This document shows positions 32,287-40,497 of a stretch of 64,000 bases of DNA, piece after piece. Each line of letters starts with the position of its first letter. Within the stretch, counting starts at the first letter, position 1. Source of the stretch: Nocardioides sp. W7 (GTDB lineage Bacteria > Actinomycetota > Actinomycetes > Propionibacteriales > Nocardioidaceae); NCBI RefSeq assembly GCF_022919075.1, contig NZ_CP095078.1:4960001-5024000 (forward strand), written 5' to 3'. A program made the translations under genes and the position numbers. A model generated the notes under the pieces. The model was not told the DNA's origin, searched no databases, and saw nothing but the letters and a program-made list of their open reading frames with translations.

Positions 32287-33033
32287 TCAGTCGAGGTCGG
32301 CGAAGGTGGCCGGCTTGTCCAGAATCGAGAACCGGCTGGCCGGCCAGACCCGTGCGAAGACCTTGCCGACGACCAGGTCGGCCGGCACGAACTCGCTGCC
32401 GGTCACGCACTCGGTCTCGTCCTCGCGGCACAGGTGCTCGGAGGAGTCGGCCGAGGCGTCGCGGTGGTCACCCATCACGAAGAGCTCGCCCTCGGGCACC
32501 GGCCCGGCCGTCCAGTCGGCCTCGCAGTCGGTCACCATCGGGCCGTCGCAGTCCAAGTCGTTGCGGGTGAAGTCGGCCTCGATCGGCTTCCCGTTGACCA
32601 GGAGCCGGCCCTCGTCGTCGCAGCACTCGACGACATCCCCCGCCACGCCGATCACCCGCTTCACCAGGTGCCCGCCGGTCGGGTAGAGCCCGACCTTGCC
32701 GAGCACCTTGCCCACCGGACTGGTCGGGCCGACCGTCTCACCCTCACCGAGCCAGCCGCCCGGGTCCTCGAAGACGACGACGTCGCCGCGCTCGGGGGTG
32801 CCGCCGCCCCAGTAGGAGACCTTCTGGACCAGGATCCGGTCGTTGATCTCCAGGCCGGGCTCCATCGAGCCGGACGGGATGTAGAAGGCCTGCATGAAGA
32901 AGGTCTTGACGATGAACGAGAGCACCAGCGCCACTCCCAGGAGCACCACGGTCTCCTGCCACAGCGAGAGGCGCCGCTCGCGCCGGGGAGTGGGCCGGGG
33001 CGAGGTGGCCCCCTCGTCGTCGTGCACGTCCAC
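32287..33033 (-). CDS. lepB: Signal peptidase I
   Basis: A 248-residue S26 peptidase that removes signal peptides on the outer face of the membrane. A basic cytoplasmic N-terminus (PRPTPRRERR) precedes one membrane segment (TVVLLGVALVLSFIVKTFF). The nucleophile is the second Ser of IPSGSMEPGL and the general base is the Lys in GGHLVKRVIGVAGD; GDHRDASADS is the box E motif. Three extra Cys pairs in the insert may form disulfides. The start is uncertain: I chose the GTG at 33033 with GGGGAG before it; an ATG 18 codons upstream is possible. Confidence 0.92.
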   Translation of the reverse strand: MDVHDDEGATSPRPTPRRERRLSLWQETVVLLGVALVLSFIVKTFFMQAFYIPSGSMEPGLEINDRILVQKVSYWGGGTPERGDVVVFEDPGGWLGEGETVGPTSPVGKVLGKVGLYPTGGHLVKRVIGVAGDVVECCDDEGRLLVNGKPIEADFTRNDLDCDGPMVTDCEADWTAGPVPEGELFVMGDHRDASADSSEHLCREDETECVTGSEFVPADLVVGKVFARVWPASRFSILDKPATFADLD

Positions 33034-33108
33034 CCTGCTCCCCGCTCTCCCGACCCGACAGCACACCGGGCGGGGCAATGGTGGCATGCCGAACTGAGAA
33101 ACCCACGT

Positions 33109-33148
33109 CCGGCTCGTCGAGAACGAGCGAGAGCGCCGGCTCGTCGAG
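33109..33148. repeat. 13-bp direct repeat upstream of the FKBP gene
   Basis: CCGGCTCGTCGAG occurs at 33109-33121 and 33136-33148 (27-bp period). The second copy continues into CCGG and can form a 6-bp stem (CCGGCT/AGCCGG). It lies between the divergent lepB and FKBP genes and could be a regulator site; no regulator is suggested. Confidence 0.5.
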
Positions 33149-33167
33149 CCGGATCGTGGGCGTCGCC

Positions 33168-33173
33168 TAGGGT
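33168..33173 (+). promoter_or_regulatory. -10 box of the FKBP gene (leaderless start)
   Basis: TAGGGT is followed by 6 nt and the ATG at 33180. Confidence 0.55.
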
Positions 33174-33179
33174 GGTTTC

Positions 33180-33548
33180 ATGGACAAGCCCGAGATCGAC
33201 TTCCCCGACTTCGACCCGCCCACCGACCTCGTGATCGAGGACCTCACCGTCGGCGACGGCCCCGAGGCCAGCGCCGGCCAGACCGTCTCGGTCCACTACG
33301 TCGGCGTCGCCCACTCGACCGGCGAGGAGTTCGACGCCTCCTACAACCGCGGCGACACGCTGAAGTTCCGCCTCGGCGTCGGCCAGGTCATCTCCGGCTG
33401 GGACACCGGCGTGCAGGGCATGAAGGTCGGTGGCCGGCGCAAGCTCATCATCCCGCCCCACCTGGGGTACGGCGACCGCGGCGCCGGCGGCGCGATCAAG
33501 CCCGGCGAGACGCTGATCTTCGTCGTGGACCTCATCGCCGTCTCCTGA
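33180..33548 (+). CDS. FKBP-type peptidyl-prolyl cis-trans isomerase
   Basis: A 122-residue single-domain FKBP. The core reads VSVHYVGVAHSTGEEFDASYNRGDTLKFRLG, then VISGWDTGVQGMKVGGRRKLIIPPHLGYGDRGAGGAIKPGETLIFVVDLIAV, with the usual Tyr, Asp, Trp and Phe residues of the active pocket. No signal peptide is present, so it acts in the cytoplasm on proline bonds of folding proteins. It is followed 15 bp later by the lactate 2-monooxygenase-like gene. Confidence 0.95.
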   Translation: MDKPEIDFPDFDPPTDLVIEDLTVGDGPEASAGQTVSVHYVGVAHSTGEEFDASYNRGDTLKFRLGVGQVISGWDTGVQGMKVGGRRKLIIPPHLGYGDRGAGGAIKPGETLIFVVDLIAVS

Positions 33549-33563
33549 CCGGAGCCTGACCCG

Positions 33564-34733
33564 ATGGCGCACTTCGGCGACCACCAGTCGTCGATCTACT
33601 TCAACGGCATGTTCCTGGGCCAGACCCCGGACCTGCCGACCGACTTGGGCGCCCTCGAGGCGCGGGCCGCCGAGGTGCTCTCCCCCGAGGCGCTGGGCTA
33701 CATCGTGCCCAGCGCCGGGGGCGGCGCCACCGCCCGGGCCAACGTCGCGGCCTTCGACCGCTGGCGGATCGTGCCGCGGATGCTGCGCGACCACGCGCTC
33801 CGCGATCTGGCCACCGACGTACTCGGCACCTCGATGGCGGCGCCGGTGCTCCTCGGACCGGTCGGCGTACAGACCTTGGCCCATCCCGACGGCGAGCTCG
33901 CGACCGCCCGCGCCGCCACCGCGCTCGGACTCCCCTACGTCCACTCGACGCAGGCCAGCCACTCCATCGAGGAGGCCGCCGCGGCCAGCGACGGCGGGGC
34001 GCGGTGGTACCAGCTGTACTGGCCGACCGACCCGGAGCTGTGCGAGAGCTTCCTGTCGCGGGCCGAGGCCGCCGGCTACACCCACCTCGTCGTCACCGTG
34101 GACACCACGCTGCTGGGCTGGCGCCCGCGCGATCTCGATCGCGGCTACCTGCCGTTCCTCCAGGGCGTGGGCATCGCCAACTACACCAGCGACCCGGTCT
34201 TCCAGCGCCGCCTGGAGAAGCCGGTCGAGGAGGACCCCGGCGCTGCCGGCATCGCCTTCGCCTCGGTCTTCCCCAACCCGGGACTCGACTGGGACCAGCT
34301 CCCCTGGCTGCGCGAGCGCTGGGCCGGCCCGATCCTGCTGAAGGGGATCCAGCACGTCGACGACGCCCGGCTGGCCGCCGAGCACGGCGTGGACGGGATC
34401 GTCGTCTCCAACCACGGCGGCCGCCAGGTCGACGGAGCCGCCGCGTCGCTCGACCAGCTGCCCGCGATCGCCGAGGCGGTCGGCGACCGGCTCGCCGTAC
34501 TCTTCGACTCCGGCATCCGGTCGGCGCCCGACGTGGTCAAGGCGCTCGCCCTCGGCGCCGACGCGGTGCTGCTGGGGCGGCCCTACCTCTACGGCCTGGC
34601 GCTCGCCGGCCAGGCCGGCGTCGAGCACGTGCTGCGCTGCCTGCTCGCCGAGCTCGACCTCACCCTCGGCAACGCCGGCTACCGCACCCACCGCGACCTG
34701 GGCCGGGACTCCCTGGCCGCCGCACCCCGATAG
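33564..34733 (+). CDS. FMN-dependent alpha-hydroxy acid oxidase, lactate 2-monooxygenase-like
   Basis: A 389-residue flavoenzyme of the glycolate oxidase/lactate oxidase family. The TIM barrel shows the FMN sites MAAPVLLGPVGVQTLAHPDGE and LLKGIQHVDDARLA, the active-site motif IVVSNHGGRQVDG (His base and Arg) and the phosphate loop DSGIRSAPDVVKALALGADAVLLGRPYLYG. The N-terminal SIYFNGMFLGQTPDLP resembles lactate 2-monooxygenase of mycobacteria, which turns lactate into acetate, CO2 and water. An insert at about 185-230 is like the loop 4 region that distinguishes these enzymes. The exact 2-hydroxyacid used is not certain. Confidence 0.9.
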   Translation: MAHFGDHQSSIYFNGMFLGQTPDLPTDLGALEARAAEVLSPEALGYIVPSAGGGATARANVAAFDRWRIVPRMLRDHALRDLATDVLGTSMAAPVLLGPVGVQTLAHPDGELATARAATALGLPYVHSTQASHSIEEAAAASDGGARWYQLYWPTDPELCESFLSRAEAAGYTHLVVTVDTTLLGWRPRDLDRGYLPFLQGVGIANYTSDPVFQRRLEKPVEEDPGAAGIAFASVFPNPGLDWDQLPWLRERWAGPILLKGIQHVDDARLAAEHGVDGIVVSNHGGRQVDGAAASLDQLPAIAEAVGDRLAVLFDSGIRSAPDVVKALALGADAVLLGRPYLYGLALAGQAGVEHVLRCLLAELDLTLGNAGYRTHRDLGRDSLAAAPR

Positions 34734-34780
34734 TCCCTGACCTTACGTACGCCCGCTACGGGTGCGGAGCGTCAGGGACT
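34732..34780. terminator. Bidirectional hairpin between the lactate monooxygenase-like and S4 genes
   Basis: AGTCCCTGAC (34732-34741, starting inside the stop codon) and GTCAGGGACT (34771-34780) form a perfect 10-bp stem. The 29-nt loop holds a second small stem (CGCCCG/CGGGTG). It lies between convergent genes. Confidence 0.75.
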
Positions 34781-34781
34781 G

Positions 34782-35030
34782 TCACCAGGGCAGGTCGTCG
34801 GAGGTCGACTCGTCGGAGACCCGGGCCGCCTGGGGGCCGAGCGTGACCACGTCGCCCTTCACCAGCTGACGGCCGCGACGGGTCTCGACCTCGCCGTTGA
34901 CGCTCACCTCTCCGGCAGCGATGACCGGCTTGGCCTCCGCCCCCGACTCGACCAGGTTCGCCAGCTTGAGGAACTGGCCGAGCCGGATCGACTCGTCCTT
35001 GATCGCGACGTCGAACGGCTCGGAGCTCAT
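34782..35030 (-). CDS. S4-domain RNA-binding protein (YbcJ-like)
   Basis: An 82-residue protein that is almost entirely one S4 fold: IRLGQFLKLANLVESGAEAKPVIAAGEVSVNGEVETRRGRQLVKGDVVTLG. This is the small YbcJ/YaaA-like S4 group, whose RNA target is unknown. The ATG is 4 bp after the DUF445 stop, so the two genes are likely one unit. Confidence 0.88.
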   Translation of the reverse strand: MSSEPFDVAIKDESIRLGQFLKLANLVESGAEAKPVIAAGEVSVNGEVETRRGRQLVKGDVVTLGPQAARVSDESTSDDLPW

Positions 35031-35034
35031 GGGA

Positions 35035-36297
35035 CTAGTCAACCAGCACCGAGATGGTGTGGATCAGCACCCCGACCAGGCCGCCGACGATGGTGCCGTT
35101 GATGCGGATGAACTGTAGGTCGCGCCCGACGTGCAGCTCGATCCGGCGGGCGGCCTCCCGGCCGTCCCAGCGCTCGATGGTGTGCGTGATGACCGCGGTG
35201 AGCTCCTCGCCGTACCGCTCCACGGCGAAGACGGCCGCGTCCGCGGCCATGCCGTCGATTCGCCCGCGGAGAGTGGGGTCGTCGACGAGTCGCTCCGCGA
35301 ACGCGTGGACCTCGACGAGCAGGCGCTGGCGCAGCGCCCCGTCGGGGTCCTGCAGCGACGAGGTCAGCACCCGCCGCAGGGCGTTCCACAGCGAGGTCGC
35401 CGACGCCAGCACCTGCGGGTGGTCGAGCAGCCGCTCCTTGAAGCGCTCCGTGCGGGCCTGGGTGTCGGGGTCCTCGAGGAGGTCGTGCGCCAGCTGGGCC
35501 AGCATCGAGTCAAGGGCGGCACGGGCCTGGTGCCGCGGGTCGTCGCGGATGTCGGCCACCCAGCGGACCAGCTCGACGTGGATCCGGCTGCTGACCCGCT
35601 CGTTGAGCCGCGGCGGCGTCCACCACGGCGCCCGCTCGACCAGCACCTCGGCGACCGTGTCGGGGTTCGCGACCAGCCAGTCGTGCAGCTCGCGCAGCGC
35701 CAGATCGACCAGCGCGTGGTGCAGATCGTCGCGCAGCGTCTCGTCGAGCAGGCTTCCGAGCAGCGGGGCGATCGGCTCCTCGCGGAACCGGGGCACCAGC
35801 GCGTCGCGCACCAGGCTCTCCACGTGCTCGTCGCGGACCTTGCCCAGACCGATCGCGGCGACGTCCGAGGCCTCCTCGACGACCCGGCGGGCGTTCGCCG
35901 GTACCCGCAGCCAGCGGCCGACCCGCAGCGAGACCGTGGCCGCCGCGATCCGGTCGCGGATGATCCCCTCCTGAAGGAAGTTCTCCCCGAAGAACTCCTC
36001 CAGCCCCTGGGCCAGCTGGTCCTTGCGGCGCGGGATCAGCGCGGTGTGCGGGATCGGCAGCCCGAGCGGGTGCCGGAACAGGGCCGTCACCGCGAACCAG
36101 TCGGCGATGGCACCGACCATCGACGCCTCGGCGCCGGCGTTGACGAACCCGAGGAACCCGTCGCGGTCCAGCGTGGCGACGTACACGACAGCCGCCAGCA
36201 GCAGCAGCGACACCGCGACGGTGCGCATCTGGCGCAGGCCGCGGCGGCGTACCTCGTCGGCTGCCGGATCCCCGGTGATCATCTCGATGGTCGCCAT
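35035..36297 (-). CDS. DUF445 family membrane protein
   Basis: A 420-residue protein with one or two N-terminal membrane segments (about 27-43, then AGAEASMVGAIADWFAVTALFRHPLGLPIPHTALIPRRKDQLAQGLEEF, the DUF445 signature), a long helical, charged body (about 110-390) and a final hydrophobic segment (ITVGGLVGVLIHTISVLVD-like end). Homologs include Bacillus YheB. The function is unknown. The ATG at 36297 has an in-frame ATG five codons later. Confidence 0.88.
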   Translation of the reverse strand: MATIEMITGDPAADEVRRRGLRQMRTVAVSLLLLAAVVYVATLDRDGFLGFVNAGAEASMVGAIADWFAVTALFRHPLGLPIPHTALIPRRKDQLAQGLEEFFGENFLQEGIIRDRIAAATVSLRVGRWLRVPANARRVVEEASDVAAIGLGKVRDEHVESLVRDALVPRFREEPIAPLLGSLLDETLRDDLHHALVDLALRELHDWLVANPDTVAEVLVERAPWWTPPRLNERVSSRIHVELVRWVADIRDDPRHQARAALDSMLAQLAHDLLEDPDTQARTERFKERLLDHPQVLASATSLWNALRRVLTSSLQDPDGALRQRLLVEVHAFAERLVDDPTLRGRIDGMAADAAVFAVERYGEELTAVITHTIERWDGREAARRIELHVGRDLQFIRINGTIVGGLVGVLIHTISVLVD

Positions 36298-36341
36298 CCG
36301 GCGATTCTTGCCGAGGCCCGGTGACTGGGAGAATCTCCCTC

Positions 36342-36740
36342 ATGTCACGCACGGTCATCACGTTCGGCACCTTCGACGTCTTCCACGTCGGTCACCTTCG
36401 GGTGATCGAGCGAGCGGCGGCGTTGGGTGACCGGCTGGTGGTGGGCGTCTCTGCCGACCAGCTCAACGTCAGCAAGAAGGGTCGCGAGCCGGTGTTCAGC
36501 GAGGGTGAGCGGCTCGAGATCGTCGCCGCCCTCAAGCCGGTCGACGAGGTCTTCGTGGAGGAGAGCCTTGACCTCAAGCGCGACTACATCCTCCGGTACG
36601 GCGCCGACGTGCTCGTCATGGGCGACGACTGGGCCGGACGCTTCGACGAGTTCCGCGACGTCTGCGAGGTCGTCTACCTCCCCCGCACTCCCGCGATCTC
36701 GACGACGGCCCTGATCGAGAAGATCTCCTCGACCAGCTGA
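36342..36740 (+). CDS. Cytidylyltransferase/adenylyltransferase-like protein (TagD/GCT type)
   Basis: A 132-residue nucleotidyltransferase. ITFGTFDVFHVGHLRVIERA holds the HxGH motif, and RTPAISTTALIEKI the RTxGISTT motif with Gly changed to Ala. This size and pattern match glycerol-3-phosphate cytidylyltransferase, which makes CDP-glycerol for teichoic acids. No teichoic acid gene is near, so the substrate is not sure. GGGAG lies 10 bp before the ATG. It is divergent from the DUF445 gene. Confidence 0.87.
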   Translation: MSRTVITFGTFDVFHVGHLRVIERAAALGDRLVVGVSADQLNVSKKGREPVFSEGERLEIVAALKPVDEVFVEESLDLKRDYILRYGADVLVMGDDWAGRFDEFRDVCEVVYLPRTPAISTTALIEKISSTS

Positions 36741-36838
36741 GCACGAGGCCACCCGGGTTTGGGCCGACCTGCGCCCGGGGCAGGCTTGACCAGACCGCGG
36801 TACCTCAGGGGTGCCGCATCAAAGAGATAGGCATTTGC

Positions 36839-38497
36839 ATGCGCCGTACCATCGCCGCGGCTGTCGTGGCCATGGCCACCGCTTTCACGGTCCTGCCAGC
36901 TCAATCCGCGAGCGCCGCCGACGAGGTCACGGTGCCGACCGAGGCCGTGCCTCAGATCGCGACGGACAAGCAGGCCGACCGGGCCCTCGCCGCGGTGACC
37001 GAGCTCGTGGAGGGCGGTCCGGCCCCCCAGTCCACCCCGGAGCCCGGCGTGGAGTCCGCCCCGGAGACCAGCCTGGAGTCCGTACCGGAGACCGATGCCG
37101 AGCCCCCCGCGGCCGAGGAGGCTCCGGACCTCACCCTCGCCATGCGCGACCTGTATCTCGCCCTGCCGCGGCTCAGCGGCGCCGAGCGGGAGCACGCCGA
37201 GGCGCTGCTCGCCCGGCCGACCGACGGAGCCGCCGATCGCCAGGGCAACGGGTACGCCGTCCCGGCGAAGAAGAAGTGCGGGACCGCGATCTGCGTCCAC
37301 TACGTCACGAGCACCGCCGACGCCCCGCCCAGCAAGGGCTGGGTGAACTACACCCTGCGCCAGATGACCAAGGTCTGGAAGCACGAGGTCAAGCGGATGG
37401 GCTACCGCAAGCCGCTGAGTGACCGGGCGCTGGGCCGGAGCCGCAACGGCGGCAACAGCAAGTTCGACGTCTACCTCAAGGACCTCGGCTCCCGGGGCCT
37501 GTACGGCTACTGCGCCGCCGAGGCCGGGCTGCGCGGCAAGAAGTACCAGGGGCGGGCGATCTCGTACTGCGTGCTCGACAACGACTTCGCGCGTGCCCAG
37601 TTCGGCACCGCACCGAAGCCGACCCTGAAGGCGACCGCCGCCCACGAGTTCTTCCACGCGGTGCAGTTCTCCTACGACTACACCGAGGACCCGTGGTTCA
37701 TGGAGTCCACCGCCACCTGGATGGAGGAGCGGGTCTTCGACTCGGTCAACGACAACCGGCAGTACCTCAACTCCAGCCAGGTCCGGGCCCCCTGGGTCCC
37801 GCTCGACACGTTCTCCAGGTCCGCGTCGTTCCAGTACGGCAACTGGGCCTTCTGGGAGTACCTCAGCAGCCGGTACGGCACCAAGATCGTGCGCAACGTG
37901 TGGTCCGGCGCCGCTCCCCGCGGCAAGCGCAACACCTTCGCCATCGCCGCGCTGAAGCAGCAGCTGCGCCGCCGCGGCGGGTTCGCGAAGGTCTACCGCT
38001 CCTACGCCGCCGCCAACGCGTTCCCGGCCCGGGCCTACCGCGAGGGCCGACGCTGGCCCGCCCCGACCCTCTCGGGCTCGCTCCGGCTCTCGAAGAGCAA
38101 GCGGACGCAGGCAGGAACCCTCACCCTCAACCACCTGGCCGCCCAGCACGTCCGGGTGCGGCCCGCGAAGAGCCTGCGCGGCAAGAGCTGGAAGCTGCGG
38201 ATCAAGGTCGACGGTCCGTCGCGCAAGACGTCGCCGGCGGTCGTGGTGACCGTGCAGCTGCGCAGCGGCAAACTGGTGCGCAAGTCGATCCGGCTGAACC
38301 GCAAGGGCAAGGGCCAGATCAAGGTGTCCTTCAGCGGCCGCAAGGTCCGGAGCGTGACGGCCACGGCCGTCAATGCCTCCACCCGTTTCGACTGCTACCG
38401 CCCGGACGCGCCCGCCGACCCGCGCTTCAGCTGTGCGGGCATCGCCCGGGACGACCAGCAGGTGTTCGCGCTGAAGTTCGGCGTGGTCAAGCGCTGA
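36839..38497 (+). CDS. Secreted MXAN_6640-type putative zinc metalloprotease
   Basis: A 552-residue exported protein. A Sec signal peptide (MRRTIAAAVVAMATAFTVLP, ending ASA at about residue 26) is followed by a Pro/Glu-rich linker (about 50-95) and a catalytic domain. The zinc motif is TAAHEFFHAVQFSYD, with a downstream Glu in WFMESTATWMEERVFD, the pattern of gluzincin-like peptidases of the MXAN_6640 family. Residues about 400-550 form a basic, beta-rich domain (many Lys/Arg/Ser). Several cysteines could pair outside the cell. AGAGATAGG precedes the ATG. The substrate is unknown. Confidence 0.8.
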   Translation: MRRTIAAAVVAMATAFTVLPAQSASAADEVTVPTEAVPQIATDKQADRALAAVTELVEGGPAPQSTPEPGVESAPETSLESVPETDAEPPAAEEAPDLTLAMRDLYLALPRLSGAEREHAEALLARPTDGAADRQGNGYAVPAKKKCGTAICVHYVTSTADAPPSKGWVNYTLRQMTKVWKHEVKRMGYRKPLSDRALGRSRNGGNSKFDVYLKDLGSRGLYGYCAAEAGLRGKKYQGRAISYCVLDNDFARAQFGTAPKPTLKATAAHEFFHAVQFSYDYTEDPWFMESTATWMEERVFDSVNDNRQYLNSSQVRAPWVPLDTFSRSASFQYGNWAFWEYLSSRYGTKIVRNVWSGAAPRGKRNTFAIAALKQQLRRRGGFAKVYRSYAAANAFPARAYREGRRWPAPTLSGSLRLSKSKRTQAGTLTLNHLAAQHVRVRPAKSLRGKSWKLRIKVDGPSRKTSPAVVVTVQLRSGKLVRKSIRLNRKGKGQIKVSFSGRKVRSVTATAVNASTRFDCYRPDAPADPRFSCAGIARDDQQVFALKFGVVKR

Positions 38498-38543
38498 GGC
38501 CACCCGCCCGGACCGCCCGACAGGTCCACTGACGGCTCCACAC

Positions 38544-38588
38544 CCAGACGCCCGATCGGCTCGCTTCCCGAGCCGGTCGGGCGTCTGG
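38544..38588 (+). terminator. Terminator hairpin after the secreted protease gene
   Basis: A 19-bp stem (38544-38562 with 38570-38588) with one mismatch and a 7-nt loop. It lies 47 bp past the stop codon. Confidence 0.8.
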
Positions 38589-38618
38589 CTTGTGGGGTGA
38601 CGATCCACCCGGGAAATG

Positions 38619-38656
38619 CACGTGGGGCCTGACCCCTTCGGGTCAGGCCCCACGTG
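38619..38656 (-). terminator. Terminator hairpin after the HU gene
   Basis: A perfect 17-bp stem (38619-38635 with 38640-38656) closed by the 4-nt loop CTTC. It lies 14 bp past the HU stop codon on the minus strand. It is the strongest hairpin in the window. Confidence 0.88.
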
Positions 38657-38669
38657 GGACGTCAGCCGA

Positions 38670-38945
38670 TCAGCCGGCGACGGCCGCCTTGAACGCCGAA
38701 CCGGCCTTGAACGCCGGGGCCTTGCTCGCGGCGATCTGGATCTCCGCGCCGGTCTGCGGGTTGCGCCCGGTCCGCGCGGAGCGCTCGCGCGCCTCGAACG
38801 TGCCGAAGCCCGGGATGGTCACCTTGTCGCCACCGGCAACGGCCTTGGTGATCGCCTGGAGGGTTGCCTCCAGGGCACGGTCGGCCTCGGCGGCACTCGA
38901 ACCGGTCGCCTCGGCAATGGCGTCCCGAAGCTGGGCCTTGTTCAT
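38670..38945 (-). CDS. hup: HU family DNA-binding protein
   Basis: A 91-residue histone-like protein: MNKAQLRDAIAEATG, the arm region KVTIPGFGTFEARERSARTGRNPQTGAEIQIAA and the end APAFKAGSAFKAAV. The dimer binds and bends DNA with little sequence preference. It is the short form, without the Lys/Ala-rich tail that mycobacterial and some other actinobacterial HU proteins carry. GAGGAGC lies just before the ATG. A strong terminator follows. Confidence 0.97.
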   Translation of the reverse strand: MNKAQLRDAIAEATGSSAAEADRALEATLQAITKAVAGGDKVTIPGFGTFEARERSARTGRNPQTGAEIQIAASKAPAFKAGSAFKAAVAG

Positions 38946-39156
38946 CTGAGCTCCTCTGTGCTGAGAACGATTGTCGATTCTCCGACATCGTAGGTGATCG
39001 CGCCCGCCGTACGGCAGTCAGCGCGCCTGGTCGTCGACCAGAACACGGTCCGCCTGAGCCTACGACCCCGCGTCCGGGCGTCAACCGGGGTCCCGCTCCC
39101 CCGGCCGCGCGCGGCCCGCGTCCGGTCCCACCCGACGCGCCCTCGGCACCGATTGT

Positions 39157-39174
39157 CGATACATCTTGTATCGT
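39157..39174. promoter_or_regulatory. TetR operator overlapping the -10 box of the tetR-isomerase operon
   Basis: CGATACA-TCT-TGTATCG (39157-39173) is a perfect 7-bp inverted repeat. The -10 box TATCGT (39169-39174) overlaps its right half and lies 6 nt before the ATG at 39181. A repressor bound here would block transcription of its own gene. Confidence 0.75.
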
Positions 39175-39180
39175 TTATTC

Positions 39181-39738
39181 ATGGCCAGGACCGGGCGCCC
39201 CGCAGGGCCGGCAACCGACACGACGACGGTGGTGCTCACCGCCGCCCTCGACCTCCTGCTGCGCGAAGGAGCAGGGGCGCTGACGGCCCAGCGGCTCCAC
39301 CAGGCGACCGGAGTGTCGCGGTCGACGATCTACCGCCACTGGCCGACCCCCACCGACGTGCTCGCCGGCCTGATCGACGTCGCCCCCAGCCCGCCCCCGA
39401 CCGGGTCCGGGGACGTGCTGAGGGACCTGCACCGCGAGGTCGACGTCCTGTGCAACCGGCTCCGCGACCGGCCGGTGGCCGCCTTCCTCCAGGCGCTGAC
39501 CGCGACCGCGGTCGCCGATACCGCGGCCGCCGCGCTCCGGCACCGCTATGTCGAGGACCTGCTCGCACCGTTCCACACCGTCCTGCGCACGGCCGGCGTC
39601 ACCCGCACGACCGCCGACGACGCCGTGGCGTCCGTCGTCGCACCGCTGCTGGTCGACGCGCTGCTGCTCGGCCGACCGACGGCCCGGGCACGCGCCCACC
39701 GCGCCGTGGACCTGCACCTCTCGGCGGTCGCCCGATGA
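39181..39738 (+). CDS. TetR/AcrR family regulator, coupled to a maleate isomerase-like gene
   Basis: A 185-residue regulator. After a basic N-terminus (MARTGRPAGPATDTTT) the helix-turn-helix reads LTAQRLHQATGVSRSTIYRHWPTPTDVLAGL. The C-terminal ligand domain resembles that of other short TetR-C proteins. The gene overlaps the next by 4 nt (ATGA), so regulator and enzyme are made together. A perfect palindrome covers its -10 box, which points to autorepression; the ligand may be the isomerase substrate or product. Confidence 0.9.
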   Translation: MARTGRPAGPATDTTTVVLTAALDLLLREGAGALTAQRLHQATGVSRSTIYRHWPTPTDVLAGLIDVAPSPPPTGSGDVLRDLHREVDVLCNRLRDRPVAAFLQALTATAVADTAAAALRHRYVEDLLAPFHTVLRTAGVTRTTADDAVASVVAPLLVDALLLGRPTARARAHRAVDLHLSAVAR

Positions 39739-40478
39739 CCAACGTCGTCGGGTCGCGCGCCGTCTTCGGCGTCATCGTGCCCAGCACCAACACCGTCGTC
39801 GAGCACGACTACTGGCGAGCCGGCGTCCCCGGCGTGGCCTACCGGACGGGGTCCATGCACATCGCCGACCCGACGATGGACGGCGACGCCGGCTTCGAGG
39901 CGCTGCTGGGCCAGATCCGCGCGTCGATCGACACGGCCGTGCGCGACGTCCTCACCGCGGAGCCGGACCGGATGGTCATGGGCATGTCCGCCGAGACCTT
40001 CTGGGGCGGCGTCGAGGGCAACGCCGCCTTCGAGCGGCGACTCGCGGAGCGCACCGGGCTGCCCGTGACCACCGGCGCCAGCGCCTGCCGGGCGGCCCTC
40101 GGGGCCCTCGGGGTGAGCCGGATCTCGGTCTTCTCGCCGTACCAGCCGATCGCCGACCGCGAGGTCGGCCGCTACTTCACCGAGGCCGGCTTCGACGTCG
40201 TCTCCATCACCGGCCTGCGGTGCCCCACCGCCACCGACATCGCCCGGGTCGAGGAGCCCCGGCTGCGCGAGGTGGTTGCGGGGCTCGACGGGCCCGACGT
40301 CGAGGCCGTCGTCCAGGTCGGCACCAACCTGTCCTTCGTCTCCCTCGGCGAGACCCTGGAGGCCGAGCTCGGCAAGCCCGTCGTCGCGATCAACGCCGCA
40401 ACGCTCTGGCACGCCCTGCGCGAGCACGGCATCGCCGACCAGGTCACGGGCTCCGGGGTGCTGCTCCGCGAGCACTAG
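39735..40478 (+). CDS. Maleate cis-trans isomerase/arylmalonate decarboxylase family protein, paralog 1 (no Cys195)
   Basis: A 247-residue member of the Asp/Glu racemase superfamily. PSTNTVVE (16-23), VMGMSAETFWGGVEGNAAFE (81-100), PYQPIADREV (135-144) and QVGTNLSF (194-201) are the family landmarks. It aligns without gaps to the second copy at 41508-42251. Where the second copy has Cys195 (QCGTNL) this one has Val195, and the first cysteine region reads GMSAE in both. The catalytic machinery is thus unusual. Maleate isomerases use two cysteines; the real reaction is open. Confidence 0.85.
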   Translation: MTNVVGSRAVFGVIVPSTNTVVEHDYWRAGVPGVAYRTGSMHIADPTMDGDAGFEALLGQIRASIDTAVRDVLTAEPDRMVMGMSAETFWGGVEGNAAFERRLAERTGLPVTTGASACRAALGALGVSRISVFSPYQPIADREVGRYFTEAGFDVVSITGLRCPTATDIARVEEPRLREVVAGLDGPDVEAVVQVGTNLSFVSLGETLEAELGKPVVAINAATLWHALREHGIADQVTGSGVLLREH

Positions 40479-40497
40479 GTCGGCAGGCCCGCCTGGC

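Noticed and set aside
33034..33087. Longer N-terminus of signal peptidase I from the ATG at 33087
   Set aside because: The extension has no conserved features, and a Shine-Dalgarno (GGGGAG) lies directly before the GTG at 33033. It is kept only as an alternative.
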